A stretch of 64,000 nucleotides of DNA, from the NCBI GenBank assembly GCA_041398005.1, contig JAWKVP010000003.1, forward strand, positions 124,001 through 188,000, given 5' to 3'. The translations under genes were made by a program, and so were the position numbers. Source of the stretch: JAGREO01 sp020446285 (GTDB taxonomy: Bacteria; Pseudomonadota; Alphaproteobacteria; Geminicoccales; Geminicoccaceae). Under the pieces are notes generated by a model. That model searched no databases, was not told the DNA's origin, and was given only the letters and a program-made list of their open reading frames with translations. This document shows positions 45,546 through 54,363 of the stretch, piece after piece (the first letter of the stretch is position 1; every line of letters starts with the position of its first letter).

Positions 45546-47033
45546 ATGACAATTCAAGCGGAAAGCGGCTTTTGCCTCGACGGAGCCGGTCTCGCAGCGC
45601 TCGAAACGCGATTGCGCGAGGATATGACGCTCCTGTGCAGGCCGCCCGGAAACTGGGTTGCCGGGCGCGAGAGGGATGGCAAGGCGGTCACCGATGTCGT
45701 GATCGTCGGCGCGGGCATGTGCGGTCTGGTCGCCTGGCTCGCATTGCAGACCGCCGGCATCCGCAATGTGCGTATCATCGATGCCGCCGATGCCGGCAGG
45801 GAGGGCCCCTGGCTCACCTTCGCACGGATGGAGGAACTCAGATCCCCCAAGCAGCTGACCGGCCCGGCCTTCGGCTATGGTGCCCTCACCTTCCAGGCCT
45901 GGTTCCGCGCCCGGTTCGGCCTCGGGGCGTGGGAGGAGATGTACCGCATCCCACGCCCGGTATGGATGGACTATCTCGTCTGGTATCGAAAGGTGCTCGG
46001 TGTACCGGTCGAGAACGGGGTCAGACTCGAAACGGTGAAGGGCGATGACGAGCTCCTGCGTCTCGAGCTCGACGGCCCCGGGGGAAGGGAAACGGTCCAT
46101 GCAAGACGGCTGGTGATGGCCACCGGACGTGATGGCATGGGCTATCCCACCATCCCCGGTTTCATGGATGGCGTGCCGGAAGGCCGCTGGGCGCATTCGA
46201 GCGACGAGATCGACTTTGCCGCCCTTGCCGGCAGGCGGGTGGCTGTCATCGGCGTCGGCGCGTCGGCCGTGGACAATGCGGCGGAGGCACTGGAAGCCGG
46301 AGCGGCAGAAGTGCGCCTGCTCATCCGCCGCAGGGAAATGCCCACCATCAACAAGCTCATGGGCATCGGCAGCTACGGTTTCACCGCCGGCTTTGCCGAA
46401 CTGCCGGACGAATGGCGATGGCGGATCATGAACTATTCGTTCGTCAGCCAGACACCGGCGCCGCATGGCTCGACGCTTCGTGTCAGTCGCCACACGAACG
46501 CGTTCTTCCATTTCGGCAAGGCGGTCCGGAACGTGCGCGGCAACGGCGCAGGCCTGACCGTCGCGTTTGCCGACGGCACCGCGCTGGATACTGATTTCCT
46601 CATTCTCGGCACCGGCTTCACGGTCGACCCTGCGGCGCGAACAGAGCTCGGTGAGGCTGCGGACGAGGTTCTCGCATGGCGCGATGCCTACCGCCCGGCC
46701 ATGAACGAGGAAAACGCCGAGCTCGGCAGGTTTCCCTATCTTGCGGAAGATTTCTCGTTTCAGGAAAAAGAACCCGGCAAAGCCCCGTGGCTGGGCCGCA
46801 TCCATTGTTACAATTATGGTGCTACCGCCAGCCTCGGCAAGGTCAGCGGTGACATTCCGGGCGTGTCCGACGGTGCCGACTGGCTCGCGCGGGCAATCGC
46901 CGCCCGTCTCTATGCCGAGGATATCGACACACACTGGCAGGAACTGCTCGCTTACGCCAAACCCGAACTGGATGGCAGCGAATGGCGCGCGAGCCCGCTT
47001 CCGGCGCGCGACGGACAGGATGAGGTTGCATGA
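45546..47033 (+). CDS. FAD/NAD(P)-binding monooxygenase-like protein
   Basis: 495 aa from the ATG at 45546, with GGAGG upstream. Two Rossmann glycine motifs are visible: GAGMCG (55-60) for FAD and GVGASA (236-241) for NAD(P)H, with MATGRDGMGYPTIPG between them and LILGTGFTVDP later, the layout of class B flavin monooxygenases and related oxidoreductases. The classic FxGxxxHxxxW fingerprint is replaced by FMDGVPEGRWAHSS, so the subgroup is uncertain. First gene of an operon in which all but two junctions are ATGA overlaps, ending in an ABC importer. Likely oxidises an imported amine or opine-like compound (inference). Confidence 0.8.
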   Translation: MTIQAESGFCLDGAGLAALETRLREDMTLLCRPPGNWVAGRERDGKAVTDVVIVGAGMCGLVAWLALQTAGIRNVRIIDAADAGREGPWLTFARMEELRSPKQLTGPAFGYGALTFQAWFRARFGLGAWEEMYRIPRPVWMDYLVWYRKVLGVPVENGVRLETVKGDDELLRLELDGPGGRETVHARRLVMATGRDGMGYPTIPGFMDGVPEGRWAHSSDEIDFAALAGRRVAVIGVGASAVDNAAEALEAGAAEVRLLIRRREMPTINKLMGIGSYGFTAGFAELPDEWRWRIMNYSFVSQTPAPHGSTLRVSRHTNAFFHFGKAVRNVRGNGAGLTVAFADGTALDTDFLILGTGFTVDPAARTELGEAADEVLAWRDAYRPAMNEENAELGRFPYLAEDFSFQEKEPGKAPWLGRIHCYNYGATASLGKVSGDIPGVSDGADWLARAIAARLYAEDIDTHWQELLAYAKPELDGSEWRASPLPARDGQDEVA

Positions 47034-47521
47034 GCGTCTGGGAAACGACCGCCGTCCGCGCAAGCGGCATCTCGATGGCAAGCGAAGCGGCGTCAGCCGT
47101 TCGCGCACGCGAGCAGGTGCTCCTGAACACCCAGGCGGCCGAGGATGCGGTTCTTCGGCCACGGGATCCGGGTGCATATGCGCATGACATTCGCGCGGCA
47201 CTCGCGGCCCGGATCGCGCGGCTGAACGGGGAAACCGAGCTGGCGCGGTTTTTCATGGCAGATGCCGAAGACAGTGACGCGGCTGCTGACCTTGCCGATC
47301 CAGCAGGCACCGGGCATGGCGGGCCTCCGCCCGTCGTCGTGGCATTCATGGATCGCGTTGCGATGAGCCCGCGCGAGATCCGGGCCGAGGATATCGAAAC
47401 CCTGAAGACGGCCGGCGTGGCCGATCCCGACATCGTCAGACTTTGCGAACTGAACGCATTCCTTGCCTATGAGATCCGCCTGATCGCCGGGCTCAGGCTG
47501 CTGCGGGAGAAGGCGGCATGA
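47030..47521 (+). CDS. CMD-domain-like small protein
   Basis: 163 aa. The C-terminal half (MSPREIRAEDIETLKTAGV and RLCELNAFLAYEIRLIAGL) matches the second helical part of carboxymuconolactone-decarboxylase/AhpD-like folds, as in the CMD domain protein group encoded beside an AhpD-like peroxidase in some Rhizobiales. It lacks the CxxC redox pair (a single cysteine is present), so it is probably structural or a non-redox partner of the next gene product. Overlaps both neighbours by 4 bp. Function not known. Confidence 0.6.
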   Translation: MSVWETTAVRASGISMASEAASAVRAREQVLLNTQAAEDAVLRPRDPGAYAHDIRAALAARIARLNGETELARFFMADAEDSDAAADLADPAGTGHGGPPPVVVAFMDRVAMSPREIRAEDIETLKTAGVADPDIVRLCELNAFLAYEIRLIAGLRLLREKAA

Positions 47522-48099
47522 GCGAAATCGTCGAGAAGTTCACCCGCCGCGTTCCGCACTGGCGGCCGCGCGTGACCCCGGTCAGGCTCGACGATGCGAG
47601 CCCCGAACAACACGAGGCGCTGTCGGTCACCCCAAGCAATACCAGAGTTTCCGATTATGTGCTGGTGCTGGCGCATGACGTCGAATCGCTCAAGGTCCGC
47701 TCGCCGCTCTTCAATGCGATCATGTATGACAAGGGCGGGCTGAGCCGGGCGGAACGGGAAGTCGGGGCGATCGCCGCATCGATGGTCAATCGCTGCATCT
47801 ATTGTGCCGCCGTGCATGCCACCCGCCATGCCGAACTGAAAAAGAGCACCGCGACGACCGATGCAATCTTCGAGAAGGGCGAGGACGCGAAGCTCGCACC
47901 CCGCGATCGGGCGATCTTCGATTTCGCGCTTCGACTTTCCAGAGCACCGGCCGAGGCGACGGTCGAGGACATGGAGCGTCTGCGCGAGGCCGGACTCGAT
48001 GCGACGGAAATCCTCGATCTCGTTCTGTCCACCGCCCTTTTCGGCTGGGCCAACCGGCTGATGCATGTGCTCGGCGATCCGGTCAGGCCCGACGCATGA
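47518..48099 (+). CDS. AhpD-like peroxidase-related protein (CMD family)
   Basis: 193 aa. The catalytic AhpD pattern is intact: E81, then C93-I-Y-C96 and H100 in NRCIYCAAVH. The C-terminal DLVLSTALFGWANRL is also typical of peroxidase-related enzymes. AhpD-like proteins use the cysteine pair for thiol-dependent peroxide reduction; here it may remove peroxide or peroxy-intermediates made by the flavin monooxygenase of the operon, or act on the substrate itself. ATGA overlaps link it to the CMD-like gene before and the dehydrogenase gene after. Confidence 0.85.
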   Translation: MSEIVEKFTRRVPHWRPRVTPVRLDDASPEQHEALSVTPSNTRVSDYVLVLAHDVESLKVRSPLFNAIMYDKGGLSRAEREVGAIAASMVNRCIYCAAVHATRHAELKKSTATTDAIFEKGEDAKLAPRDRAIFDFALRLSRAPAEATVEDMERLREAGLDATEILDLVLSTALFGWANRLMHVLGDPVRPDA

Positions 48100-49175
48100 G
48101 CATCACCGTCGGCATTGCCGGCGCCGGCTCGATCGCTTTCGCCACCGCCGCCCTTCTCGAAACGAACGGCCACAAGGCCCTTCTCTGGTCGCCTTCGGGC
48201 AAGCGGACCGAAGATCTTGCGCGCTGCGGAAAGCTGCTGGCCACCGGCACCATCGAAGGGACATTCGACCCCGGCATTGCCGGCAGTGCGAAGGATCTGG
48301 TCGAGCGCAGCGAGGTCGTGCTCCTCGCACTGCCGGCCTATGGCCACAAGGCGGTCATGGACGCACTCGCTCCGCATCTGCGCATCGGCCAGCCGGTCAT
48401 CATCTCGTCCCATGCGTCCTTCGGAGCCCTCTATCTCGCCCGTCTCCTTCGCGAACGCGGTATCGACCTGCCGATCATCGCCTGGGGCACCACCGCCGTG
48501 ACCGGACGGCAGCAGGGTCCGGCATCGGTGATGGTCAACACGGTGCGCTCGCGGATTGACCTGTGCACCGTTCCGACGGGCGCGCGGGATGACGGGTACA
48601 GGCTCTGCACCGACCTGTTCGGCAAACGTTTCCAGCCACGCGAGGGCCTGCTGGCGATCGCGCTCTCCAATCTCAACCCGCAGAACCACATGGGCATCGC
48701 GCTTGGCAACATGACTCGCATGGAACGTGGCGAGACATGGAGTCAGGGGCAGAACGTGACACCCAATGTCGGCCGCCTGCTCGAGGCACTCGACCGGGAA
48801 CGGCTTGCCATCGCCGGAGCGCTCGGACTGTCCGTCAGGACGATCTTCGAGCACTTTCACCTGTCATTCCATGTGCCCATTGCCAGCATTTCCGAAATGA
48901 ACCAGGCGATGCACGACAAGGGAAATGGCGGAACGGGCCCGGCAACCGCCGACAGCCGCTATGTCACCGAAGATGTTCCCTTCGGGCTCGTGCCAACCGT
49001 GATCCTCGGCGATCTCGTCGACCGGCCGGCCACATTGCATCGTTGCGGAGTCGAGATCTTCTCGGCCATGTATGGCAGGGATTTCTTCAAGGAGAATGAT
49101 CTTCTCGATGCCCTGCAACTGGAAAAAATGACACTCGATGAATTGTGCCGGGCGTTGAGCGGCGCTACGGACTGA
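48096..49175 (+). CDS. opine (octopine/nopaline) dehydrogenase family protein
   Basis: 359 aa from the ATG at 48096. The N-terminal Rossmann fold has GIAGAGSIAFATAALL, and the C-terminal octopine-dehydrogenase-type helical domain includes NPQNHMGIALGN and EDVPFGLVPTVILGDL with the histidines expected near the active site. Such enzymes reversibly couple an amino acid to a keto acid with NAD(P)H, or cleave the secondary amine. In this operon, with an importer, a degradative role on an opine-like or N-substituted amino acid is plausible. Overlaps the AhpD-like gene by 4 bp. Confidence 0.82.
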   Translation: MSITVGIAGAGSIAFATAALLETNGHKALLWSPSGKRTEDLARCGKLLATGTIEGTFDPGIAGSAKDLVERSEVVLLALPAYGHKAVMDALAPHLRIGQPVIISSHASFGALYLARLLRERGIDLPIIAWGTTAVTGRQQGPASVMVNTVRSRIDLCTVPTGARDDGYRLCTDLFGKRFQPREGLLAIALSNLNPQNHMGIALGNMTRMERGETWSQGQNVTPNVGRLLEALDRERLAIAGALGLSVRTIFEHFHLSFHVPIASISEMNQAMHDKGNGGTGPATADSRYVTEDVPFGLVPTVILGDLVDRPATLHRCGVEIFSAMYGRDFFKENDLLDALQLEKMTLDELCRALSGATD

Positions 49176-49219
49176 ATATCGCCCGGATGTCGAAGAATAC
49201 AACCCTGGTGGAGAAACCC

Positions 49220-50326
49220 ATGAAACGCATCAAGCTAGAGCGACGCCATTTCCTTTCGGCCTCGGCTGCGGCCTCGGCGGCGATTGCCGCACCCTCGATC
49301 ATCCGCCCGGCACGCGCAGCCGGCGGTGAGGTGAATATCTGGACCTACACCAACTTCGTGCCCGATGCCTTCAAGGAGCAGTTCGAGGCCGAGACGGGAA
49401 TCAAGGTCAACATCCGCCTCGTCGACGACCAGGGCAAGCAGTTCAGCCTGCTGGCCGCCGAAGCACCGAATCCGACGGTCGACATCATCACGGTCGCCGG
49501 CCACCGCTTCCTGCAATTCATCGATTCCGATCTTCTCGCGCCGCTCGATACGGCCCGGATCACGAACTGGGGGAACATCAATCCGGTCTTCTCGGAAAGC
49601 GACTGGGCAACCATCAACGGCGACAAGTGGGGTGCCCCCATTCTGTCCGGCGCGGAAATCTTCGCCTACAACACCGATATCGTGAGCGAGGAGGAAGCAC
49701 GGACATGGAGCACGCTCTTCTCGGACAGCCATGCGGGCCAGACCGCCTACATCATCCAGGACATGATGTCGATCATCATGCTCTATCTCGGCTATGACGG
49801 CAACATGGTCGAATATATCGGGGATGAGGAAAAGGCCGCCAGCATCGTCGCCGAGGCCCGCGACTTCCTCATCGAGAACAAGCCCAAGGTCCGCAAATAC
49901 TACGATTCCGGTGCTGAAGTTCAGCAGATGTTCGTCAATCAGGACATTGTCTGCGGCCATGCCTGGAACGGCCCCATCGCCAAGCTCATCGCCGACGGTT
50001 TCCCGGTGGCGATGTCGATCCCCGACGAGGGCAGCTACGGCTTCGTGTACACGCTGAACGTCGCCAACAATGCTCCCAATGCCGACAATGCCTATAACTT
50101 CCTCAACGCGCTTCTCGCCAGCAGCGAGATCGGCGCGGAGATGAGCCGGGCATCCGGTTATGTCTCCACCTACAAGGATGCGCAGAAGCATCTGAGCGAG
50201 CTGGAGATCCGGTCCGCATCCTTCCCCGACGACCAGCTCGAGCATCTGCAGTTCTTCCGCGCCGAGGCCAACGAGATGAAATATGGCCTCGTCGACCCGG
50301 CGGTCGAGCAGATCAAGGCCGCCTGA
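49220..50326 (+). CDS. ABC transporter substrate-binding protein (PotD type), Tat-exported
   Basis: 368 aa from the ATG at 49220 (GGTGGAG upstream); ATG 49187 and GTG 49145 are open alternatives. The signal peptide carries a twin-arginine motif (LERRHFLS) and ends around ARAA at residue 34. The mature protein begins EVNIWTYTNFVPDAFKEQFEAETGI, typical of spermidine/putrescine-type binding proteins. The central AWNGPIAKLIADG is a further family feature. Ligand unknown; the adjacent opine dehydrogenase suggests an opine or substituted amine. It is followed by two permease genes and an ATPase gene. Confidence 0.9.
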   Translation: MKRIKLERRHFLSASAAASAAIAAPSIIRPARAAGGEVNIWTYTNFVPDAFKEQFEAETGIKVNIRLVDDQGKQFSLLAAEAPNPTVDIITVAGHRFLQFIDSDLLAPLDTARITNWGNINPVFSESDWATINGDKWGAPILSGAEIFAYNTDIVSEEEARTWSTLFSDSHAGQTAYIIQDMMSIIMLYLGYDGNMVEYIGDEEKAASIVAEARDFLIENKPKVRKYYDSGAEVQQMFVNQDIVCGHAWNGPIAKLIADGFPVAMSIPDEGSYGFVYTLNVANNAPNADNAYNFLNALLASSEIGAEMSRASGYVSTYKDAQKHLSELEIRSASFPDDQLEHLQFFRAEANEMKYGLVDPAVEQIKAA

Positions 50327-50411
50327 ACCGGGAAGACGCCACCCGCGCGGAGGTCGCCCTGCCGAATGGCCGGCCCCCGCGCGTCTGCGGCTTCAAGCAC
50401 ACGGATGCACG

Positions 50412-51374
50412 ATGATGGCGGATGCCGCAGTATCGCGTGGTGATCGCGTTCCCTTCTGGGGACGAACCGTCAGCCTGCCCTTCTACAAAGGGCTGGTGAC
50501 GTTCCTTTTCGGGTCGCCGCGCCGGCAGTTCTGGCTGCTGGCGTCATTCTCGATCATCTGGGTGCTCTTCGCGCATCTCGGGCCGATCCTGCAGATGCTC
50601 CATGTGAGCTTTCTCGACGGCTATCCGCCGACGGCCGGCCGCGAACCGGTGATGACGCTCGCCAACTACGAGCGCTTCTTCTCGGAAAGCATCTTCATCC
50701 TGCCCTTTTTCCGCACCCTGGCGTTTGCCAGCGTGCTCACCGCCGCGACCCTCGTCATCACCTATCCCGTGGCCTATTTCCTCGCCCGGCATGTACGCCG
50801 GCAACGACAGCTCGCTCTCCTGCTTCTTCTGCTCATCCCTTTCTGGGTCGGCGAAATCGTGCGCACCTACGCGATCATGATCCTTCTCGGCAATAACGGG
50901 GCGGTCAATCTCCTGCTCAGGTGGCTCGGTCTGGTCGATCGGCCGATTCCCTTCATGTATACTGGTTTCTCGCTCAGCATCGGCATCATCTATCTCACCG
51001 CTCTCTACATGCTCCTGCCACTCTATTCGGCGCTGGAGAAACTGCCGGCAAGCTACAGCGAGGCAGCGGCCGATCTCGGTGCCGGAGGCTGGACACGGTT
51101 CCGGCGGATCACGCTGCCGCTGACCCGCGAGGGAATCGCCTCGGGCTGCACCCTCGTTTTCCTCATCTCCTCGGGCTATTACGCCACGCCGGTCCTGCTC
51201 GGCGGTCCCGCAACGACCGTGTTCGCCGAAACGGTCGCCCGGTTCTTCCATGTTGCCGGCGATGAATGGCCGACCGGGGCGGCATTCTCCTGCCTGATGC
51301 TGCTGACCGCCCTCGCGATCGCGGGCACCTTCAACCGGCTCGTGAGCCCGCGGCGCGTGGGAGCCGGTGGATGA
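50412..51374 (+). CDS. ABC transporter permease (PotB type)
   Basis: 320 aa from the ATG at 50412 (next codon also ATG). Six hydrophobic segments, with a first periplasmic loop carrying PPTAGREPVMTLANYERFF as in PotB/PotH proteins, and the ATPase-contact EAA loop EAAADLGAGGWTRFRRITLP. The C-terminal half has SSGYYATPVLLGGP, also typical. It lies 85 bp after the binding-protein gene and overlaps the second permease by 4 bp. Confidence 0.9.
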   Translation: MMADAAVSRGDRVPFWGRTVSLPFYKGLVTFLFGSPRRQFWLLASFSIIWVLFAHLGPILQMLHVSFLDGYPPTAGREPVMTLANYERFFSESIFILPFFRTLAFASVLTAATLVITYPVAYFLARHVRRQRQLALLLLLLIPFWVGEIVRTYAIMILLGNNGAVNLLLRWLGLVDRPIPFMYTGFSLSIGIIYLTALYMLLPLYSALEKLPASYSEAAADLGAGGWTRFRRITLPLTREGIASGCTLVFLISSGYYATPVLLGGPATTVFAETVARFFHVAGDEWPTGAAFSCLMLLTALAIAGTFNRLVSPRRVGAGG

Positions 51375-52165
51375 AACGCAACAGCCGTGCCTTCCTCGCC
51401 TGCGCCTACTGGGCGTTCGTCGTCTATCTCTTCGTGCCGCTCATGCTCATGGTGATGATGGGCTTCAAGGATTCGAAGTTTATCGGCTTCCCGATCCGTT
51501 CATGGACACTCGAATGGTATCTCGGCGTGTTCAGGGATACGGAAGTCCTTTCGGTCTTCGGCTACTCGCTCCTGATCGCCATCCTGAGCACGACACTGTC
51601 ACTCGCCATCGGCACATGGATCGCCGCATTCCTCAACAGCTATCGAACATTCCCCGGCCGAATGCTCGTCTTCGGCCTGACCCTCCTGCCGGCGGTCGTA
51701 CCCGGCATCATCTCGGCGATTTCACTTCGCATCTATGCGCGCGTCCTCGGCATCGAGCCCGGCCTCTGGGCCATCGTCTGGAGCCATGCGGTACACAATG
51801 TGCCATTCGTCGTGCTGGTGGTCATCGCCCGGCTCTCCACGCTGCCGCCGAGCCAGACCGAAGCGGCACGCGATCTCGGCGCCGATCCGCTCATCGCCTT
51901 CATTCGCGTCACCGTTCCCTATCTGCGTCCGGCGCTGATCGGCGCCGGCATATTCTGCCTGCTCCTGAGCTTCGACGATTTCGTCCGCTCCTTCTTCCTC
52001 GGCGGCTACGATCCGACCCTGCCGGTGCTGATCTTCACCAGGCTTCACTCCGGCATGTCGCCGGAAATCAACGCGATCGCCACCGTCGCGCTCGTCCTGA
52101 CAGCCATTGTCGGTATCTGGGCGGAACGTTCGATGCGGCGCATGCGCAAGGAACAGAACGCATGA
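51371..52165 (+). CDS. ABC transporter permease (PotC type)
   Basis: 264 aa from the ATG at 51371, overlapping the previous stop. Six membrane segments, the PotC-like start with FVPLMLMVMMGFKDSKF, and the EAA loop EAARDLGADPLIAFIRVTVP. SFDDFVRSFFLGG near the end matches PotC/PotI. Forms the heterodimeric channel with the PotB-type partner. Overlaps the ATPase gene by 4 bp. Confidence 0.92.
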   Translation: MKRNSRAFLACAYWAFVVYLFVPLMLMVMMGFKDSKFIGFPIRSWTLEWYLGVFRDTEVLSVFGYSLLIAILSTTLSLAIGTWIAAFLNSYRTFPGRMLVFGLTLLPAVVPGIISAISLRIYARVLGIEPGLWAIVWSHAVHNVPFVVLVVIARLSTLPPSQTEAARDLGADPLIAFIRVTVPYLRPALIGAGIFCLLLSFDDFVRSFFLGGYDPTLPVLIFTRLHSGMSPEINAIATVALVLTAIVGIWAERSMRRMRKEQNA

Positions 52166-53244
52166 GCGGACATCTCCTGCATCTCGATGGGCTGCGGAAG
52201 ACCTTTGGCCAGACGGTGGCCGTCGACCACCTCGACATGATGATCGAAGCCGGCGAGTTCGTGACCTTTCTCGGCCCCTCGGGTTGCGGAAAGACAACGA
52301 CGCTGCGCATGCTCGGCGGTTTCGAGACCCCGGACGAGGGCCGCATCCTCCTGAACGGCGAAGACGTCACACACCTTCCGCCCGAGCGGCGCAATGTGAA
52401 CATGGTCTTTCAGGACTACGCGCTCTTTCCCCATCTCACCGTCCGCCGGAACATCGCCTTTGGCCTCGAACTGAGGCGCATGGCCGCCGGCGACATCGAT
52501 GCACGGGTCCGTGAACTCGCCGAATTTCTCGAACTCGGCAGCCTGCTCGACCGCTTTCCCGACCAGCTCTCGGGCGGCCAGAAGCAACGCGTCGCGCTTG
52601 CCCGTGCCCTGGCGCCGGACCCCGCCCTGCTCCTCCTCGACGAACCGCTCGCCGCACTCGATGCCAAGCTCAGAGGCCAGGTACAGCAGGAACTGAAGTC
52701 GATCCAGCGTCGCACCGGCAAGACATTCTTCTTCGTCACGCACGATCAGGACGAAGCCATGACCATGTCGGATCGCATCGTCGTGATGAATGCGGGCCGG
52801 GTCGAACAGGATGGAACGCCCGAGGAACTCTATGACCGTCCGGCCAGCCGCTTCGTCGCCGGGTTCATCGGCGAGACCAATCTGATCGAGGGCCGCCTGA
52901 AATCGGTGGAAGGTGATCGGGCGATATTCGACTGGGATGGACTGACACTCGTCGCACGGCCGGGACACAAGCTCCACACTCCCGGCGAAACGGTGAGCGC
53001 TTCCCTTCGCCCCGAACATGTCGAGATTCGGACCACGGATACCGACACCGACGGCTCTCCCGACGAGAACCGGTTCGAGGGACGCCTCGTCGATCCGGTG
53101 TTCAAGGGCAGCCGCACGGTCGCCCGTGTCGAGCTCGCACCGGACCGGCAGCTGCTCGTCCATATCGACCGGCGCTCCATCCTGCCCGTCGACGGCACCC
53201 CTGTCCGCGTAACCTTCTCCAGTCGGCACCTGTCGCTCATCTGA
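52162..53244 (+). CDS. ABC transporter ATP-binding protein (PotA type)
   Basis: 360 aa. Walker A GPSGCGKT (38-45), the Q-loop FQDYALFPHLTV, signature LSGGQKQRVALARAL, Walker B LLLLDEPL and the H-loop VTHDQDEAMTM are all present, followed by a C-terminal TOBE domain (from about 270; SLRPEHVEIR). Drives the PotBC-type channel. Last gene of the operon that begins at 45546; convergent with the next cluster, with only 57 bp between stops. Confidence 0.94.
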   Translation: MSGHLLHLDGLRKTFGQTVAVDHLDMMIEAGEFVTFLGPSGCGKTTTLRMLGGFETPDEGRILLNGEDVTHLPPERRNVNMVFQDYALFPHLTVRRNIAFGLELRRMAAGDIDARVRELAEFLELGSLLDRFPDQLSGGQKQRVALARALAPDPALLLLDEPLAALDAKLRGQVQQELKSIQRRTGKTFFFVTHDQDEAMTMSDRIVVMNAGRVEQDGTPEELYDRPASRFVAGFIGETNLIEGRLKSVEGDRAIFDWDGLTLVARPGHKLHTPGETVSASLRPEHVEIRTTDTDTDGSPDENRFEGRLVDPVFKGSRTVARVELAPDRQLLVHIDRRSILPVDGTPVRVTFSSRHLSLI

Positions 53245-53301
53245 ACGCCGACGCGGAACACCGACGGCGAGTTCCGTTCTCCGGAAGTCCCCGCCCCCGG
53301 A

Positions 53302-54363
53302 TCACTCCGGCGGTACCAGTGTCACCCCGCGCGGTGCGAGATCCATCCAGGCATCGCTGCCGGCAGCAAGGGGACGGTCGACATGCGGGTCGATGACAAA
53401 GAGATCGCCAAGAGGTGTCTTCAGCTCGTATTCCATGTGACTTCCGAGATAGGCAGCCTTGTCGATGGTCACCTGCAGCACGCCTTCCGCCTGTTCCCCA
53501 TGCAACTGGATGGCGCGGGGACGGATCGCGAGCATCGCATCTCCAGCCGCCAGTCCGCGCGCTTTCAGATCGAGCCTGAGCCCGGCGACGGATACCATCG
53601 CACGATCGCCCTCGACGCCCTCGATCACGGCAGGAGCAAGATTGGCGTCACCGATGAAATCGGCGACGAAGCGGGAAGCGGGAAGCTCGTAGAGATCGCG
53701 CGGCGTGCCGATCTGGGCGATCACCGCCTCGTTCATGACAATAATGCGGTCCGAGACGGCAAGCGCCTCCTCCTGATCGTGAGTGACGTAGACTGCGGTG
53801 ATACCGAGCTTCTGCTGCAGTTCCCGCACCTCCTCGCGAACATGCCGCCTAAGCTTGGCATCGAGATTGGAAAGCGGCTCGTCGAACAGCAGGACCTCAG
53901 GCTCCAGTACGACTGCGCGGGCCACCGCAACACGCTGTTGCTGGCCGCCCGAAAGCTCCGAAGGCAACCGTTTGCCATAATCCGCAAGACCCACCAGCCC
54001 GAGCGCCTCCTGCGCCTGCGCATGGGCGTCACGCCTGCGCGAACCCGATACTGTGAGCCCGTAGGCGACATTGTCGAGCACCGTCATGTGCGGAAAGAGT
54101 GCATAGGACTGAAAGACCATGGCAACGTCGCGGGCGGTCGCCGGCAACGCGGTGACATCGCGCTCGCCGATGAAAATACGCCCCTCGGTTGCGAGTTCGA
54201 GACCGGCGATCATTCGAAGTGTCGTCGTCTTGCCGCAACCGGAAGGCCCGAGCAGCGTGACCAGCTCGCCGGCTTCGATCCCGAACGACACATCACGAAC
54301 GGCCCTGACCGCGCCGAATGCCTTGGTGACCCCCTCGAAGCGGACGGATTGGGGCGTGCTCAT
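53302..54363 (-). CDS. ABC transporter ATP-binding protein (FbpC/PhnT-like)
   Basis: 353 aa. Walker A at 39-46 (GPSGCGKT), signature LSGGQ at 137-141 and Walker B LLFDEP at 158-163; the H-loop is VTHDQEEALAVSD. A TOBE domain follows from about residue 280. It pairs with the two-domain permease upstream (4-bp overlap) and the binding protein beyond it. Members of this family drive ferric ion, 2-aminoethylphosphonate or sulfate import; the Pho-box-like site before the binding-protein gene favours a phosphorus compound here (inference). Confidence 0.9.
   Translation of the reverse strand: MSTPQSVRFEGVTKAFGAVRAVRDVSFGIEAGELVTLLGPSGCGKTTTLRMIAGLELATEGRIFIGERDVTALPATARDVAMVFQSYALFPHMTVLDNVAYGLTVSGSRRRDAHAQAQEALGLVGLADYGKRLPSELSGGQQQRVAVARAVVLEPEVLLFDEPLSNLDAKLRRHVREEVRELQQKLGITAVYVTHDQEEALAVSDRIIVMNEAVIAQIGTPRDLYELPASRFVADFIGDANLAPAVIEGVEGDRAMVSVAGLRLDLKARGLAAGDAMLAIRPRAIQLHGEQAEGVLQVTIDKAAYLGSHMEYELKTPLGDLFVIDPHVDRPLAAGSDAWMDLAPRGVTLVPPE

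Noticed and set aside
53245..53301. CGGAAC/GTTCCG hairpin between convergent ABC clusters
   Set aside because: Only a 6-bp stem with a long loop and no T-run; too weak to list as a terminator.
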